Shown here piece after piece: positions 43,719 through 64,000 of a stretch of DNA of 64,000 bases (position 1 is its first letter; every line of letters begins with the position of its first letter). The translations under genes and the position numbers were made by a program. Under the pieces are notes generated by a model. The model ran no database searches. It saw nothing but the letters and a program-made list of their open reading frames with translations, and was not told the origin of the DNA. The DNA is from Nematostella vectensis (Eukaryota; Cnidaria; Anthozoa; Actiniaria; Edwardsiidae). The stretch lies in the NCBI RefSeq assembly GCF_932526225.1, contig NC_064039.1:11054139-11118138 (forward strand), written 5' to 3'.

Positions 43719-45998
43719 CTATTGTATCTTAGCATGATCAGCACAATCGTGTCGCGTGCTAGGTCCCATGCCCTCCAGCTTTTTCAAAAGCTGTTGCTTA
43801 ATCTTCGTCTCAAACGCTAAATGATCCTTCAGCATCCCAATTACACATCGATGGGCTTTAGCCACCGACCTGAAGTAATGCAGGCACACGAGCACCAGGA
43901 GCGTTATGGGTAATATAAAGGCGGCAGTGCTCATGTAGAAAACAGCTTGATGCAGCCATTCAGGCCATTTGGAAACTTCCGCTGAGAGAATACTTAGTAT
44001 ACTAGTACTCAAATCACAATTGGCATTACGAAAAGGTCCACAGAGAGACGGGGGGACACGCGTTACTCCCCACCCGACCAGACCACAGGTCATAAAAAAC
44101 GTGAAAAGTAGTAATAAAGTAAAGATGTAGGTAGACTTGGCGCCCTGATATGGGCGGTCGGGGAGGGTGTTGTTGTACATTAGGCTGACCTTTTTGACGT
44201 AGAAGAGTAGGAAAAGCTTTATGACGCCGAGAGCTGGCAACAAAGGGCTGAAGAATCCACCAAGTAGAATCAAGCACTGCCCATAGACAAGGTCTAGTAC
44301 ATTCCGGGGTATGTCAAACTGTTGCATTCCGATACGACGGAAGCAGCTAAATTTGTTGTAGAAGACTTTACGTAAGGTTTCTAGTCCAAGAGTTGTGAGA
44401 ATGACGACAAAGAAGTCCATCCATACCAACATGTACATCTGTGCAGCCAGCTCATTTTCCCAGCACTGTTCGCAAGCTTCAAGTCTATAGTGTTGATTTC
44501 CACTTTTTTTCTTCGTCTTTTTGTCGATGTTGATGTACAGTAATATCATCAGTGCTGCTACGGAGGGGAGCTTGACAAACACGCGTCGCCAAAGGTTAAG
44601 CGCCAGCTCCACCTCGGCACTCCAGTCCTCAAAGATAGATAGAAATTCAAACAGTAACGGGAGAAGCAAGTTTGGTATAGTTATCGCCAGAGCAATTAAA
44701 AGACTCGATCCGTAACTAGCAAGGATGCGCTCCATGTTGCTTTGCCCCTTGTCGGTAAAGTCTAAATCCTCGGGGTTGAAAATAGCTTGTATGATAACTA
44801 CAAAGGAGACATACCACAGGGCTGGTACCACAATGAAGTTGACCGCAATACGCGAAGAGTACAGTGCGCACTTCTGCTTCCTGGTTCTGTTCTGGACACG
44901 TCTCTTTCTCTGTTCCTCAGCGATGTCAGAGTTAATATCCTGCACAATTATCCTATGCTTGTGACGAGCGGCGATCTCCTCTGAGATACAGTAGTCCCAA
45001 ACAGCGAACACCTTATTGGCGTACGAATTAAACATGCCCTCGCTCTCGATGTAGCTATCCTTCAAGTTACCCATCAGGTTAGTGATCATCAGAAAGAAGC
45101 AGAGTATCAACGTGCACCCCCCTGTTAGTAGGTAGGCCAGGGGGAGGTTGTAAGTCACGCCCTCTTCTGAGATGAGCCGTTTTGATGGATAATTGCTGTA
45201 GAACATAAGGGTTGTCCCTATCCATCCCTGACCGGTGAAGAACTGCAACACAGCATTGGGGACATCCCCGAGCTGAAGGCTCTGATTGGTCGATACCGGC
45301 TTTTGGTATGAACAGCCAGTGATGTTATTCATGTGGGACTCTTGATTCCAAGACGTGCAAATTACAACCGTGGGCAAGACAACAAACCCAAACTCCAGAG
45401 CAAAGATCAATAAATTCAAAAATAACAACCAACGCAAAAAACTGAAATAAGAAACCACCCCACTGCCGAACTGCCCCTCGACTTGCTTGAGATGGCCTCG
45501 CCACAACTCCATAGCGTATTTCCATTCCCTCAGCCCTGTTACAAAGCTTCTCCACCACGATAAAGCCCCTAGTTTCATTACCTTCCAGCGGGAGATTCCT
45601 CGGACACCTTGCATCTGCCTTATGGAGTCCCTATACTTCCGGCGTTGGGACATGGGTAAGGGAACAGCTTTCAAATCTGCCACTTCGAGAAGCTCCCTCG
45701 GTAGATCTTCTTCATCTAAAAGGCCCGGTTGATGGACATCCAGTGGCCCTCCATCGACTCTATCCGCGCGCTCTGATCGCCTCAGAGCCCGTGTGCGAGT
45801 CCTCAGAGCTGTCCTTCGCTGAATCTGCATTGGTACATTTGGTCGTCGAATTGTAGAACGGTTGATAGCGGCTATGGTGGAATGTCGAGCAACTCGACTA
45901 GGAAGATGCTGAATTGCGGCTTTTTTTGGCGGCAATTCAGGCGGTTCTTCTTCAGCACCGAACCTTAAAGTGTTCATCTCAATATGGACTTCAGCCAT
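43719..45998 (-). CDS. Transmembrane channel-like (TMC) protein, intronless
   Basis: 759-aa polytopic membrane protein of the TMC family, whose TMC1/2 members form the pore of hair-cell mechanotransduction channels, while TMC6/8 have other roles. After a basic N-terminus of about 165 residues comes the family entry GHLKQVEGQFGSGVVSYFSFLRWLLFLN, given here as QVEGQFGSGVVSYFSFLRW followed by the first helix. About ten hydrophobic segments follow, plus the hallmark CWENELAAQMYML near residue 510 (family: CWE.. before a membrane segment) and a short C-terminal helix region. Full length for the family, no frame breaks. A TMC7/TMC6/8-like type is likelier than TMC1/2 by feel only. A single exon is unusual for TMC genes, which in vertebrates have many introns. 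Confidence 0.9.
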   Translation of the reverse strand: MAEVHIEMNTLRFGAEEEPPELPPKKAAIQHLPSRVARHSTIAAINRSTIRRPNVPMQIQRRTALRTRTRALRRSERADRVDGGPLDVHQPGLLDEEDLPRELLEVADLKAVPLPMSQRRKYRDSIRQMQGVRGISRWKVMKLGALSWWRSFVTGLREWKYAMELWRGHLKQVEGQFGSGVVSYFSFLRWLLFLNLLIFALEFGFVVLPTVVICTSWNQESHMNNITGCSYQKPVSTNQSLQLGDVPNAVLQFFTGQGWIGTTLMFYSNYPSKRLISEEGVTYNLPLAYLLTGGCTLILCFFLMITNLMGNLKDSYIESEGMFNSYANKVFAVWDYCISEEIAARHKHRIIVQDINSDIAEEQRKRRVQNRTRKQKCALYSSRIAVNFIVVPALWYVSFVVIIQAIFNPEDLDFTDKGQSNMERILASYGSSLLIALAITIPNLLLPLLFEFLSIFEDWSAEVELALNLWRRVFVKLPSVAALMILLYINIDKKTKKKSGNQHYRLEACEQCWENELAAQMYMLVWMDFFVVILTTLGLETLRKVFYNKFSCFRRIGMQQFDIPRNVLDLVYGQCLILLGGFFSPLLPALGVIKLFLLFYVKKVSLMYNNTLPDRPYQGAKSTYIFTLLLLFTFFMTCGLVGWGVTRVPPSLCGPFRNANCDLSTSILSILSAEVSKWPEWLHQAVFYMSTAAFILPITLLVLVCLHYFRSVAKAHRCVIGMLKDHLAFETKIKQQLLKKLEGMGPSTRHDCADHAKIQ

Positions 45999-46670
45999 AG
46001 TAGGGGGTTTACGTTGTTATTGGCGTTTTAGGGAATAGTTTTGGTATTAGACTCGGAGCATTGCACAGACCGGAACTTGTCGATTTATTGTAACGACAGT
46101 GGCATGCCGGGTCGCGTTTCAGGTTGATGTTTAACTAGTCAATAAAAAGCTTCATCATGACAAGTCAGTAATGTTTACACTCAATTGACGTTGTTTACAG
46201 CTATAAGCCCGATTTCATGCCATTCACATTACACACCAGAACATTTTTATCTTAGTGGAGTTATTAGTTATTATCATAAAACTAGTTTGCTGAAACCGCA
46301 GTATTCACGCAACGCTTAGCTGCTAAGTTCTAATGCATATTAAATTTGGCTAAAAGATCTGGCGATTCACGTCCTATTATCGTGTGTTTGACAGATGAGC
46401 AATCAGGGATAACGTAAGGGGAGGCGATGATAAAAGTATACCATAATTGCTCCAATGAACGCTTATTTAAGTCTCGGGCGAGGTACTTTTACTACATGCA
46501 GTTAGTACAAATCCTCCCAGAACAATGACGAAAACAACTTTAAATGAAAAAGTATTGTCGGGTAGTTTTTTCAGATTTCTTTACTTCCTTCCTACAGACC
46601 CCTATGTTGCCATGTCATCGGCTTTTAGTTAAGGCGTTTTTTTTTTTAGGAAGGCTCTTGTTCGAGCATT

Positions 46671-46817
46671 AGCCTGCATAGCGGCGCTAAAGGGGAGGAG
46701 GGGGTCCGTATGCGAGAAAAAACTCGGAGCGGGCGGCAAAGGGAGAGTTCCTTCCCCTCCCCCCCCAGTCTTTTTATGGCATACGGACCCCTTCCCTTTA
46801 GCGCCGCTACGCAGGCT
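46671..46817. repeat. MITE with 40-bp inverted ends
   Basis: Left AGCCTGCATAGCGGCGCTAA and inverse right TTAGCGCCGCTACGCAGGCT, the arms continuing through GGGTCCGTATGC. The 147-bp element lies between the TMC and DHX15 genes. The core is purine-rich. No target duplication was found. Confidence 0.65.
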
Positions 46818-47699
46818 CACAAAAGGTTTACCGAGGGTGTGGTTTAGTGTGTAGTCCTCGATGGGTTTCCTGTGCTTGCAGATGAACCCAAAGGGTATGA
46901 GATCTGGGACTAGCACACGAAGGCTGCCAAACAGCACAGAAGATCCGGTGGGAGGCCTGGGAAAAAGGCTGGTTTGCTTTGCAGGCTTTTGACCGTGTTC
47001 ATAAGAGAAGACCTAACAGCTAGCGCGATAACCGAGGGCAGGATTAGAATACCTGTCTAGTTTGGGGAAGGCAGCTCGACTACTGACTGCTTGTCCCTTA
47101 TATACAACCACAAGGTCAAAAGGGTAAAGAAATCTTTAATGAGAGAAGTCTACAAGGAAATAATGATAATAAAATATCATAAAGGATGGACAAAACAAAG
47201 TAGAGAATAAGCACACTATTGAAGGATCGCTGTAATTGTATGTTAATGTGGAAGTCACAAAAAGATGGCATTAATATACTAGAGAAAGATTTCGTATCGT
47301 TTACAATTTCCTCTTACTCTTACTCTCCCCTCCCCTCCCCTCCCCTCACCCCCAGACGCTTCTGTATAAGCCGTAACTTTAAGTTGAGACCAAACGAAGC
47401 TAGGACTATCGTTTCTTATAAAGTTCTTCATTACCATTTTGAAAGATTACTTGAAGCAGTTCTAAATAAGAGCAACTCTATCAAAAAAAAAAAATTATCA
47501 ACAATTAAGCTATGATAGTCAACCATTCCCTTTGGAAGTATTCGTGGTCCTGCTCTATATACAGATGAATATGCTGCTCTTGGTCAAGCAGTAGACCCCG
47601 ATTTTAATCCATCGTAGGATATTTACGAGATCAAGCTACCCGAGGTAGACCCGAGATAGATGCTTATATAGCCAGGGCGTGACTAGAAACGGGCACTGA

Positions 47700-59006
<11,307 letters not shown>

Positions 59007-59062
59007 GGTTACCTCGAGCTAAGCGCTCACAATCCGAAGATTTCGCAGCCTACAAAAACCTT

Positions 59063-59074
59063 CAAGATGGCGCC
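59063..59074 (+). promoter_or_regulatory. YY1-like motif upstream of DHX15 start
   Basis: CAAGATGGCGCC lies about 57 bp upstream of the DHX15 ATG, in the position of a promoter or 5' UTR. It matches the AAnATGGCGSC core known for YY1 at many animal housekeeping-gene promoters. Binding is inferred. Confidence 0.4.
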
Positions 59075-59559
59075 GACTCCTTCCACCCTCACGTGTTCAC
59101 ACTACCCAGTATACTTTGCGAGCCGTCGTGACGGACGGGCTTGCTATGGCCCACAGGGATCCCACGAGTGCACAGCAAATTGCTTATGAATATGCAAAGA
59201 AATCCGGAAAATTACGCTAAAATTGCGCTCATCACCAGGCCAACAATTTACTTTTTTTTATTAGAGTGGTTTTTAAAATCCCGTGCAACAAAATATAATT
59301 GTTAAAGTTTAATAGTCAAGCCAGAACAGAAGAGAACAAAGACATTATACAATGCTGTATTAGTCCTTAATAAACTAAATAGTATTTTACGGGTTTTTGA
59401 AAACCACCCTATATATTACAGTCATATATCTTAGACATATCTAATATAGCGTTGTTCTTGCAACACAGAACTAATATAGTTATTCCACTACAAATTTGAT
59501 AATTGTAAATGGGTCAATTTATGCTACATTTCGAAATATTTCATGGCACCAATCCAGGC

Positions 59560-59740
59560 AATCTAGCCAAGGGGGGATCTGAGGGTTCAGAAGAACCACC
59601 CCACTCGACAGAAAGGTCCGCTTTGATGAAGGAAAATTGAGTACCACTGTGAGCTAGGACGAGCTACCTAAGAGAAAATAGTGCGCTTTATGGTTAAACG
59701 AACCCCCCCGCTCAAAATCTTGGCTACGGGCCTGCAATCT
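59560..59740 (+). repeat. Dispersed repeat family B, copy 2
   Basis: Shares GAGCTACCTAAGAGAAAAT, GGTTAAACGAACCCCCC and GCTCAAAATCTTGGCTACGG with 16480-16665. The right end GGCTACGGGCCTG resembles the ends of families A and hAT-like copies here. Confidence 0.5.
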
Positions 59741-61219
59741 GAGGGTTTGGGCGCTCCGATAGTTGTCAAGTTAGAAAATACTCTCTAAAATAACTTTTCA
59801 TATACACGTAATCATTGACGGGTAGGGTCACAATGAATGCATAATTCCATTTTACGAATCTCGAACCGCATTTTAAAATAAAAATCCAAATTCATGTGCG
59901 CCATATCACCTCTTAAGTCGGGTATGATGCTTAAAGGCTAAGTGCCATATAAACGACAACCCTAACCTAGGGTACGACTAACCGTAACCCTATTCCCTAA
60001 CGGTAGCGTTAGCAGTTTTAGGTTAAGACTGTTGTTTACATGGGTTTATTGTCTATATAACATTAAAAAGGGCTGTTGTTTATATGGGTTTTATTGTCTA
60101 TATAACATTCAGTCATCCTGTAGCTGCCCGCCCATAAGGGTGCATCTAAACAAAACGCACGGTGTGAAGTACTAATTCACTGACCACGAATCAATTCAAA
60201 TCAACGATATTAGCTCTGGTGATAGGTGACGATCCATCAAAAACATTTTCTATTCAAATGCACAAATGAGATTAAACATTCAAGAAAGGGGTCAGCCGGA
60301 GTCAAACACATTTTGTCACCAACAGGGTGGGGTCCGGAACCCCCCTCCCCCCTTCTGGGACCATGGAGACAGAGTGATTTTGGGGAAGATATTAATGCTT
60401 TTTGCACACTTATAGGCACGTAGCTAGGGAGGGCTTAAAACTGGCGCCCGTATTCTCCCTCCCTCGAACAAAAACTCGTGGATCATTTCTTATTTAAGGG
60501 ACCTCAAATATGAACCATTTTCCCTTTTTTCTTTCCGACAAAAACAGACGAATTGATTTTGAGTTTATAACATAAAAATAATATCACAAGTTATGTATGA
60601 GTTTAATGTTACTTGCTTTCTCATATAGTACGGGTAATTGTGGAGACTGCTAGTTTTGATATGAATCGCAGGTTTCACCTTTTTCGTCATTGACGCCTAG
60701 AGTATACAGTACTGGGATAGTGATGTTGCCAGGTTGCAGGACTAACATAAGGAAATTGGGTTCATTCTGGCTTTTAGTGATAAGAAAAACGTTCATCTGA
60801 CGTAAGACATGAATTTCTACCAAGATGTACGGTTAACAACGGTCTTCGCTTGCTTCCATCATCAGTATCCCCTTGGTGTTTCTTGATATTGATTCACGTA
60901 GACCATTTATTTGAAAAAACACACTTAGACAGATTCTCCCTTGTCCATTCGGCAAATGAGGCACAGTGCAAATATCATTCCAAGAAGCTGCGTGACGTAA
61001 TAAAAAAAGAGAAAAGAAATCAAATCCAGATATGTACGGAGCAAAGCTAATTATCGTTTTTTTTTTTTTTTTTTTTTTGGCGTAAGAGCAGGTTGACACG
61101 TCAATCTGAATCTTTTAAAGTAAGAATATAAGAGTTTTCATTTAATTTTCCCCCCCCGAGGGGAGGGGGGATTTTTGACCACCCAAAGCGGGAGGGGGGT
61201 GGGGGGGGGAAGGGGTGGC

Positions 61220-63412
61220 TCACCAAAAGTGGCTCTTATTTCTTTTATGAAACTGGATTTTTTTCTGAGCCACTTCAACGTGAGGGACACAGAAAGCTCT
61301 GATCAGGATACCACTTAAATGAATGGACAGAGAATACAAGCCTAAGGATCTGAGGAAAACGAAACAGATAAGCACCTGAATGACCAATATGGCAATAGCC
61401 ATCCCAGCGATGACATTCAACTTGCTGGTGATCAACTCCTTGAGTTTCGTTTCGCAGCCCTAAAAACATAAGACAGAGCACGATAAGGGTGACAGGACTA
61501 CTGGTAGAAGGAGGGTGGAGGGGACTAAAAACTTTGCGCAATAAACATAAGAAAACATGTGAAAAACGCATGGTGGGGTCCGTCAGTAAATCATTGGCTT
61601 CAGAACGGTATCAATTTCTAGGGACAAAAGCCATTCCCGAGCTCCGGTCAATAGGTCTTCTGACCCATCTTTCCGTATCCATCATCCTTGTTACAAATGA
61701 TACAGGCGTATACCCCCCTCCCCCCCCCCCCACACACTTCCGCTCCTCTCTCATCCCTTTGGGACCACTCCTGCTATAACATTCCAAAGGGCAAATGGAA
61801 ACAATTATACGGAGTTCGAGTTATCAAAAGCTCTAATTACCATTGTATAGATTGTCTTGGCCGCATTGGTGGGGGTAGAACTATCGAAAGTGGAACCACA
61901 ACCAGATGTCTTTGTGATGCAACAGCTGTCAGGAACTTTGCTCACGTTGAACTTCGGGTTCATTGTCCAGTCCCGGTAACTAATACCACCACAGCACTTT
62001 TCCTGTCATGAGAAGACAAAGATTGATAAATTATTGCAACGTTTTGTATTTATCGTTAAATCATATGCTAAACACCATATTGTTATTGTCTGACGTCATT
62101 GTAGTGTTATTAAGTGGTTAGCAGACTAACTACTGAACACTGAACACCCTTGTTCACAGTCCGGCTGGGTGCCGGGGGGGACTCCGATAGAAACAGACGG
62201 GGTGATTGTCGGGAAAATCGAATTTTCCCTAAGGAATAGCACCTGGGTGTGGTCAACAGAATTTTCTCACCCCTAAGAGATAGCAAATTGGGTGTGGTAA
62301 AAGAAATTTTAAACCCTAAGTAATCGGAGAATCGGCAGAAATCTGCAAAATCAGAAAATCTCACAGCACCCCGTTGAAATAAGAATAAGGTGATCGTCCT
62401 AAGAATAGGACAATCATCCCCTTGGCGAGTCCCCCCCTTAAAAGTTCTGTTACCTTTTGCTGCAGCAAGTCGATAAGGTCCGTGGTTCCTTTGTCCGATC
62501 CGTATTTGGTGGCAATGGTGCTGTTGATGTCTTTTTGAAGCGTAGCCATGACCTTTTGGAAATGAAAAGGTAGTAATCATGGTCTTCCTGTGGTTTATTG
62601 ATTCAAAAGGAAAAACGCGGAAAACTTGCAGATATCTGAACATAGTTATAGATCATATTCCTAGAAGTTCTGTAGAATATCGACTTTTGTATTCAACTAA
62701 AGCTATTCTGCAATATTTACTTATGGTTGTATGTTTTTACCTTGTCTTTGTGCTGATAGGCGAGAGCAGCTGACGTGATCTCCAAGATCAGGATGATAAG
62801 TAGCAGTGCAAAGAACTGAGGTATAAGCATGAAGACATTAGAATTTACCAATAGCTCAAGAAAAAATATCCCCAACCCCCCACACACATCAGTAAGTAAA
62901 TGCCACCATTTTGTTTTTAAGTCAATATAGCTTTTTTAAATCATTATATACACCAGCGCCAACATTGCAAGCAACAAATACACCAAACTAGAAGTCCCTA
63001 CTACCCTTATGCTACCTATGCACTAGAACTAGTTCTTCTTTCATGGGAGTGTACAGGGCTACACTGTAGATAAACAAATATAGTTTACTGATGATTCTGT
63101 GGTTAATTTTGCTGCACGCACACTTCTGCTTTTATGCATTTTTTAGACTGTTGCCCTGGCATGGCGGATGCAAATCTATAAATAGTTGATTGACAAACTA
63201 GATAGTGAACATAAACATAAAATGTGGGGGATAACACTGTATACAATATTGTCAAAATGGGGGGGATGGATATCCATCCTATTACCATGATTTTCTGAGT
63301 GGATGTTTTTTTACATGAATGTGAGGTTTTTACATGTACCCAAATGGTCACACAGAAACTCCCCCCCCCCGGCTTCAAAACCACTATCCCTCCAGCCCAG
63401 TCCCTCACTTCC

Positions 63413-63443
<31 letters not shown>

Positions 63444-63903
63444 CACACACACACAAACACACACCTTTGGGACCACTCCTTTGGCCCTGCTGGGGTACTT
63501 ACAATCATCAGCAAGCACTTGTTCTCTTTGTAGGCACCACAACAACCACAGAACGCCACAACAGCAATAATGACACCAACAGCAATCAACAGCCTTGACC
63601 CAGAAGCGTATTCGATATTGGAGAGAGCAAGGTAGGAGCCATACTTAGCCTCTGCCCAACCTCCAATAGCAACCAAAATTATACCAAAGATCTAGGATAA
63701 AGAAAACAAAATATATTAATCTTAAGGGGGGTTGTCGAGTTAAGTGTTGGAAAAAAATTTGATTATGCATATCAAAACATCTCTATTGTTAGGAGAAGAT
63801 GGCGAGAGGGGACAATTTAGCATTCGACACCACTTACAAAAAAGAGAAGGTTGAAGAACAACACCAGGTATTTGATGATTTTGGTACCTCCTTCAACTGC
63901 CAT
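61220..63903 (-). CDS. CD63-like tetraspanin
   Basis: Four-helix membrane organiser; CD63 acts in late endosomes, lysosomes and the cell surface. Six exons join in frame to 276 aa: 63838-63903, 63503-63691, 62741-62815, 62454-62552, 61841-62002, 61220-61459. The start MAVEGGTKIIKYL is almost that of CD63. Further CD63-type marks: GCCGAYKENKCLLM, a KVM joint after TM3, CCG at 146-148, PDSCC at 167-171, an NVS glycosylation site at 162-164, and GCETKL before TM4. All large-loop cysteines expected for the family are visible. Oddity: after TM4 the frame runs about 50 residues to the stop, longer than the usual roughly 10, and I see no terminal GYxxM-type lysosomal motif. A last exon may be missed, though no obvious donor follows TM4. 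Confidence 0.92.
62221..62320 (-). repeat. CCCTAAG-type repeat, about three units
   Basis: Units TTTTCCCTAAGGAATAGCAC, CACCCCTAAGAGATAGCAAA and TTTTAAACCCTAAG, each of the first two followed by TGGGTGTGGT. Related to 12918-12992. It lies in the tetraspanin intron between exons 4 and 5. Confidence 0.5.
63414..63442 (+). repeat. C29 homopolymer in tetraspanin intron 2
   Basis: The longest of about ten G/C runs in the window; it is followed by a short (CA)n tract. The true length may differ because homopolymers assemble poorly. Confidence 0.8.
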
Positions 63904-64000
63904 ACTGCTTTTATTGAGACCTAGAATTAGTAAATCGTTTTAGTGGATAGATACACTTTTGGCTTGGTAAAGATGCTTAATTAAAAGGGGTGATTGTCAC

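Larger units (their letters stand above)
59007..61219. other. Intergenic region DHX15 / tetraspanin
   Basis: No genes seen. Contents: the probable DHX15 promoter next to 59007; a family B repeat (59560-59740); a two-copy duplication of about 40 bp at 60028-60110 (TGTTGTTTAYATGGGTT units ending TCTATATAACATT); and a G/C-homopolymer cluster at 61150-61215 with a T21 run at 61058-61078. ATTAAA on the minus strand at 61141-61146 may end the tetraspanin transcript. Confidence 0.4.

Overview
This is a stretch of animal (metazoan) nuclear DNA. The protein-coding genes have many short exons with GT/AG junctions, are most similar to metazoan families, and sit among many short inverted-repeat transposons, minisatellites and long poly(G)/poly(C) runs. 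The gene set and repeat style fit an anthozoan cnidarian such as the sea anemone Nematostella vectensis. That attribution rests on overall resemblance, not on a database match.

Layout. 1-216: the 3' end of an unrecognised gene on the + strand. 2254-7803 (-): a RecQ1-type DNA helicase in seven exons. 10627-19410 (-): a BMAL/cycle (ARNTL) clock transcription factor whose 13 exons could all be joined in frame (651 aa). 21677-25997 (+): an SLC46-type (proton-coupled folate transporter family) membrane transporter in seven exons, head-to-head with the clock gene across 2.2 kb. 26070-28515: a 2.4-kb minisatellite with a 33-bp unit, starting just after the transporter stop codon. 28.6-37.5 kb: gene-poor DNA with transposon remnants. 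37508-38602 (+): an intronless class A GPCR. 38.6-43.7 kb: gene-poor DNA, including a 28-bp copy of GPCR coding sequence flanked by a 12-bp direct repeat. 43719-45998 (-): an intronless TMC-family membrane protein (759 aa). 47700-59006 (-): the spliceosome-disassembly helicase DHX15/Prp43 in 13 exons joined in frame (709 aa). Its introns carry minisatellites and three notable inverted-repeat elements. 61220-63903 (-): a CD63-like tetraspanin in six exons.

The genes do not form an operon or a pathway; they are unrelated housekeeping and signalling genes. No complete new multi-gene system was seen. The most unusual material is in the repeats: a 1.6-kb foldback element built around arrays of the palindrome TTCGCGAA; a 739-bp element with 81-bp terminal inverted repeats and a 9-bp target duplication that carries a frameshifted CxxC/CxxC reading frame; the templated GPCR fragment; a decayed duplicate of a transporter exon; and about ten homopolymer G/C runs of 15-29 bp.

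Exon boundaries were read by eye from splice motifs and frame continuity. UTRs and transcription starts were not determined.
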